Made by a program: the position numbers and the translations under genes. From assembly GCA_963922875.1 (NCBI GenBank), contig CAWUJH010000009.1:124001-188000 (forward strand): a stretch of 64,000 nucleotides of DNA, given 5' to 3'. Below the pieces are notes generated by a model, which made no database searches, had not been told where the DNA came from, and saw only the letters and a program-made list of their open reading frames with translations. This DNA comes from Ketobacter sp963922875. Lineage in GTDB: Bacteria; Pseudomonadota; Gammaproteobacteria; Pseudomonadales; Ketobacteraceae. Below are positions 60,990 to 64,000 of the stretch, piece by piece; position 1 is the first letter of the stretch; each line of letters begins with the position of its first letter.

Positions 60990-63900
60990 CTACAAAAACC
61001 CTTGTTCCCGGCCCTCTTGATCTTCACTTAAATCCGCTGATTGCGTGGCCGCTTCCGCCGCCCAACGCATTGTGTCAACGTATTGCGCGATATCTTCCAC
61101 TGTATGCAATTCAAATAATGCACGTAGTTGAATATCCACCTCAAACGCTTGCCTGAATTTGGAAACCGCGCGAGCGGCCAACAAGGAGTGGCCGCCTAAG
61201 TCAAAAAAGCTGTCATGCACACCAATTTTATCGATGCCGAGAATTTCCTGCCAAATCGCTACCAGGGTCTCTTCCGTTTCATTACGGGGCGCCACATAGG
61301 GCGGCCGTTCCGATTGGTCCGGTTGCGGTAGATTTTCCCGATCAATTTTACCGTTGGGTGTAAGCGGCCATTGGTCTAACACCACAAATACTGCTGGAAC
61401 CATGTAACCCGGTAGCGCCTTGCGCAGTTCATTCTTTAACAGCACAGCATCTATTTTTTCCTGACTGATCAGGTAGCTCACCAGCCGTTCATCTTTCACT
61501 AACGTCAAACTGTCGCTAACATGGGTTTGTGCTTGTAAAGCGGTTTCGATCTCCGCCAGTTCAATGCGTAACCCCCGCAGCTTCACCTGAAAATCTTTAC
61601 GACCGATAAATTCAATATTGCCATCGGGCCAACGCCGCACCAAGTCACCGGTGCGGTACCAACGACCATCACCAAAGGGATTTGCACTGAATGCTTGACG
61701 GGTTAACTCCGGTTGCCTGAAGTACCCTTCACCAACACCGATACCGCCGATACATAATTCCCCCACCACGCCAGTTGGTAGTATTGAACCGTTGGAATCT
61801 ACCACATAGAGGGAAGTATTGCCGATGGGCATGCCAATGGGAATGGGCTGTTGCGGATCGGCCTGGGTATCAACTTCGTGATAAGCCACTACATCGGTGC
61901 ATTCCGTAGGGCCGTAACTGTTGAGCAAGCGACAACCTGATTGCTTGAACCACTGTTGCAGCCCGCCTAAACGAATCGGCTCGCCACCCAGGATAACCAT
62001 TCGCAATGAGGGATAAGGATTGCCATCAATATTATCCACTAAGGGATAAAACATGCTTGGCGCGCAATTAATAATGCTGACAGCATTCTGTGCGATGGTT
62101 TTTTTAACGCAATCCACATCGTATTCTTCCATTGCTGGAATCACCAGCGCGGCCCCCACCAAAAGCGGAGCAAAAATATTCTTTTGCGTCAGGTCAAAAC
62201 CGAAAGCACTCACCAATAGCACCTTGTCCTGAGCACTTAAATTAAGTGCCGACAAATACCACTGTTGTAAATTAACCTCGCCACCATGATTCACCACAAC
62301 ACCTTTTGGTTTGCCGGTGGAGCCCGAGGTGTAAATCATATAAATTGGATCAGTTGCCGTCAGTTTAACTATGGGCGCTTGTTTGGAATAACGATCCCAC
62401 TCAGTGGCTTTATCCAGATTCAAAAGCGTGCTGGTACTTAAGTCTATAGCGGCTTCTTTAAAGTGATCCAACACACAATCCTGGGTGATCAGTACGGATG
62501 CCGAACAATCATTAATGATATAGCTGAGTCGCTCCACGGGATAATTGGAATCCAAGGGTACATAAACGGCTTCCGCTTTTAACACCGCCAACACAGCCAC
62601 GATCATATTGGCGCTACGATCCAAACAAATGGCCACTCTATCGCCGTGCTTTACTCCGGCTTCTTGCAGCCAATGAGCCATCTGATTGCTTCGCTCATGC
62701 AACTGCAGATAACTCAGTTGCTGATCACCGAACCGTACGGCAATGGCCTGTGGTGTCGCCAGTACCTGCTTTTCCAACCCCACTAACACTGACTCAAAAG
62801 GTAACGCTTCACTGTTAGAAAGATGATTGATGGTTTGTACCCGCTGTTGCTCTTGCGGCAACTGCCACCCAAGTTCTTGAATGGAATCCTGGCCTTGCAC
62901 AATTTGCTGGCTTAGCTGCTCTACTCGTGGCAGAAACTCTAAATCTGCAAACAATTCCGCCATATAAATCAGGTTAAGAGAGACAGTATCGGTTTGCTCT
63001 TCCACCACAAACTGCACTGGACCATCCTGACATTGCGGGTATGCCGTTAAGGGTATCTCTTCTCCCAGTAGTGAAATAGTGGGAATAAAATTGTAATAGT
63101 TAAACATAAATTGCAGCCGCCCCTGGGGCAAAGTGCGGCTGAGAGTCATTAACGAAACCTGAGCATTGGTACGTAGCGCCTTGCGATAATGTCTTATATA
63201 GTCCATTAATTCATGAACAGTCGCTGACTCTGAAAACAACGCTTGGTTAAACACAATGGGTAATACCTGAAAGTAATTACCCAAAGCCCGGCGATGCACG
63301 CCAGTGCGCCCAACGGTAACCTCGGTAATGTAGAAATCATTTTCGGCCCGACAGTAGGCTTTTATCAGCAAACCATAAAGTGCTTTAAAATAAAGCGAAG
63401 GAGTAATACGTTTGGCTTCGCAGTAGTTTTGAATTTCGGCCCAATGTTCGCGGCTAAGGGTCAGTGTTTTTTCCACTCGACCAGAGGGTAACTCCTGCCC
63501 ATGGGGCAGACTAAAATCCAATGCTTCAGTGCGTTGCGCTTGCTGTTGCCAAAACTCTATAACCTCATGGCGATCGGTGCGGCGCCTATTATCCTCAACA
63601 TACTGCGGAAATACATCGGGCGCAGGTTGATAAGTGGGCATACCCTGCCCTTGTTCCGCTTCGTAGAATGCCAGCGCATTTTGCAGGTGCACCGCCATTG
63701 CGGCTCCATCCATAATGATATGGTTCATGCGCACTACAACCAGAGTGCGCCCCTTATCGAGCTGGTAAACATAATATTCAGCGAGTTCACCGTCTAAAGC
63801 GTAGGGCTGCCACACTAAATCTTTGGCCAGGTTGGCGGCCTGTTGATCCGTGGTTGTGGTTTGACTTAGATCGACTCGATTCAATTTTACTGACTTTTTC

Positions 63901-64000
63901 GGGTCGATACAGAGATAGGCCACATCAGCATAACCAAGTTCTGAAAAAATCAATCGGGCCCGTAATAAAGGTTGATCATCAATGACCTGTTGTAACGCTC
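60990..64000 (-). CDS. nonribosomal peptide synthetase, 5' part outside window
   Basis: The frame is open to the window edge; its first visible codons read ALQQVIDDQPLLRAR, a condensation-domain segment, so the gene starts beyond 64000. Visible order: C-like domain to about 62830 (motif NHIIMDG; it shares the YGLL..YCR..DF signature of the second C-like domains in the other subunits), A about 62790-61330 (YTSGSTGKPKG, FDLTQKN, SYGPTECTD, pocket D-L-K-N-I-G-S-D-V), T about 61290-61100 (LGGHSLLA), then a tail ending SEDQEGREQGFL. There is no thioesterase, so the chain passes on, most likely to the 2621-residue subunit through its TubC domain. Confidence 0.93.
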   Translation of the reverse strand, partial: ALQQVIDDQPLLRARLIFSELGYADVAYLCIDPKKSVKLNRVDLSQTTTTDQQAANLAKDLVWQPYALDGELAEYYVYQLDKGRTLVVVRMNHIIMDGAAMAVHLQNALAFYEAEQGQGMPTYQPAPDVFPQYVEDNRRRTDRHEVIEFWQQQAQRTEALDFSLPHGQELPSGRVEKTLTLSREHWAEIQNYCEAKRITPSLYFKALYGLLIKAYCRAENDFYITEVTVGRTGVHRRALGNYFQVLPIVFNQALFSESATVHELMDYIRHYRKALRTNAQVSLMTLSRTLPQGRLQFMFNYYNFIPTISLLGEEIPLTAYPQCQDGPVQFVVEEQTDTVSLNLIYMAELFADLEFLPRVEQLSQQIVQGQDSIQELGWQLPQEQQRVQTINHLSNSEALPFESVLVGLEKQVLATPQAIAVRFGDQQLSYLQLHERSNQMAHWLQEAGVKHGDRVAICLDRSANMIVAVLAVLKAEAVYVPLDSNYPVERLSYIINDCSASVLITQDCVLDHFKEAAIDLSTSTLLNLDKATEWDRYSKQAPIVKLTATDPIYMIYTSGSTGKPKGVVVNHGGEVNLQQWYLSALNLSAQDKVLLVSAFGFDLTQKNIFAPLLVGAALVIPAMEEYDVDCVKKTIAQNAVSIINCAPSMFYPLVDNIDGNPYPSLRMVILGGEPIRLGGLQQWFKQSGCRLLNSYGPTECTDVVAYHEVDTQADPQQPIPIGMPIGNTSLYVVDSNGSILPTGVVGELCIGGIGVGEGYFRQPELTRQAFSANPFGDGRWYRTGDLVRRWPDGNIEFIGRKDFQVKLRGLRIELAEIETALQAQTHVSDSLTLVKDERLVSYLISQEKIDAVLLKNELRKALPGYMVPAVFVVLDQWPLTPNGKIDRENLPQPDQSERPPYVAPRNETEETLVAIWQEILGIDKIGVHDSFFDLGGHSLLAARAVSKFRQAFEVDIQLRALFELHTVEDIAQYVDTMRWAAEAATQSADLSEDQEGREQGFL

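Overview
The window comes from a gammaproteobacterium. Base composition looks moderately AT-leaning, mid-40s percent GC judged by eye. The TCA block has the Pseudomonas/Oceanospirillales-type order: gltA diverges from sdhCDAB-sucAB-lpd-sucCD, with lpd inserted between sucB and sucC. I cannot name the genus.

Layout: 1-1.8 kb holds the tail of a GGDEF-EAL protein and an acyltransferase. From 13.3 kb down to 1.8 kb on the minus strand runs one long TCA operon (succinate dehydrogenase, 2-oxoglutarate dehydrogenase with its E3, succinyl-CoA synthetase). It ends in a perfect 11-bp hairpin terminator after sucD. gltA (citrate synthase) is divergent, has its own terminator, and is followed by a 3-hydroxyisobutyrate-dehydrogenase-like gene. 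From 15.9 to 22.6 kb lies a phospho-signalling cassette: a PP2C phosphatase, a membrane FHA protein with a periplasmic tail, an FHA-CpaF-like ATPase fusion, a divergent Ser/Thr kinase and a lipoprotein made of 13 MORN repeats. No type VI secretion genes accompany it. From 22.6 to 27.5 kb lies an RND efflux pair; the permease carries a C-terminal tail resembling ribosome modulation factor.

From 27.7 kb to the end of the window is a nonribosomal peptide cluster. It contains a type II thioesterase, an MFS exporter, a freestanding condensation-superfamily protein, a diaminobutyrate-type aminotransferase and three NRPS genes on the minus strand (one cut by the window end, then 2621 aa, then 5481 aa with a terminal thioesterase). 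At least seven modules are visible. In three modules (and probably a fourth, the truncated one) an ordinary condensation domain is followed directly by a second condensation-like domain of a distinct subclass, before the adenylation domain. Five of the seven adenylation domains share almost the same substrate pocket (D-L-K-N-x-G-S-D-V/I). One is of the LYS2 (aminoadipate reductase) kind and the last has a different pocket. Both full-length subunits begin with a TubC-type docking domain, and the two upstream subunits end in short acidic tails, so the likely order is partial subunit, then 2621 aa, then 5481 aa.

Between the partial and the 2621-aa NRPS genes sits a 3.2-kb block of unrelated genes: a YchJ-like protein, a dual-specificity phosphatase, an XRE regulator and an FAD oxidoreductase. 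The block is bounded by two identical 21-bp direct repeats, each holding an extended -10 promoter element. One repeat is also an arm of a 13-bp perfect inverted repeat.
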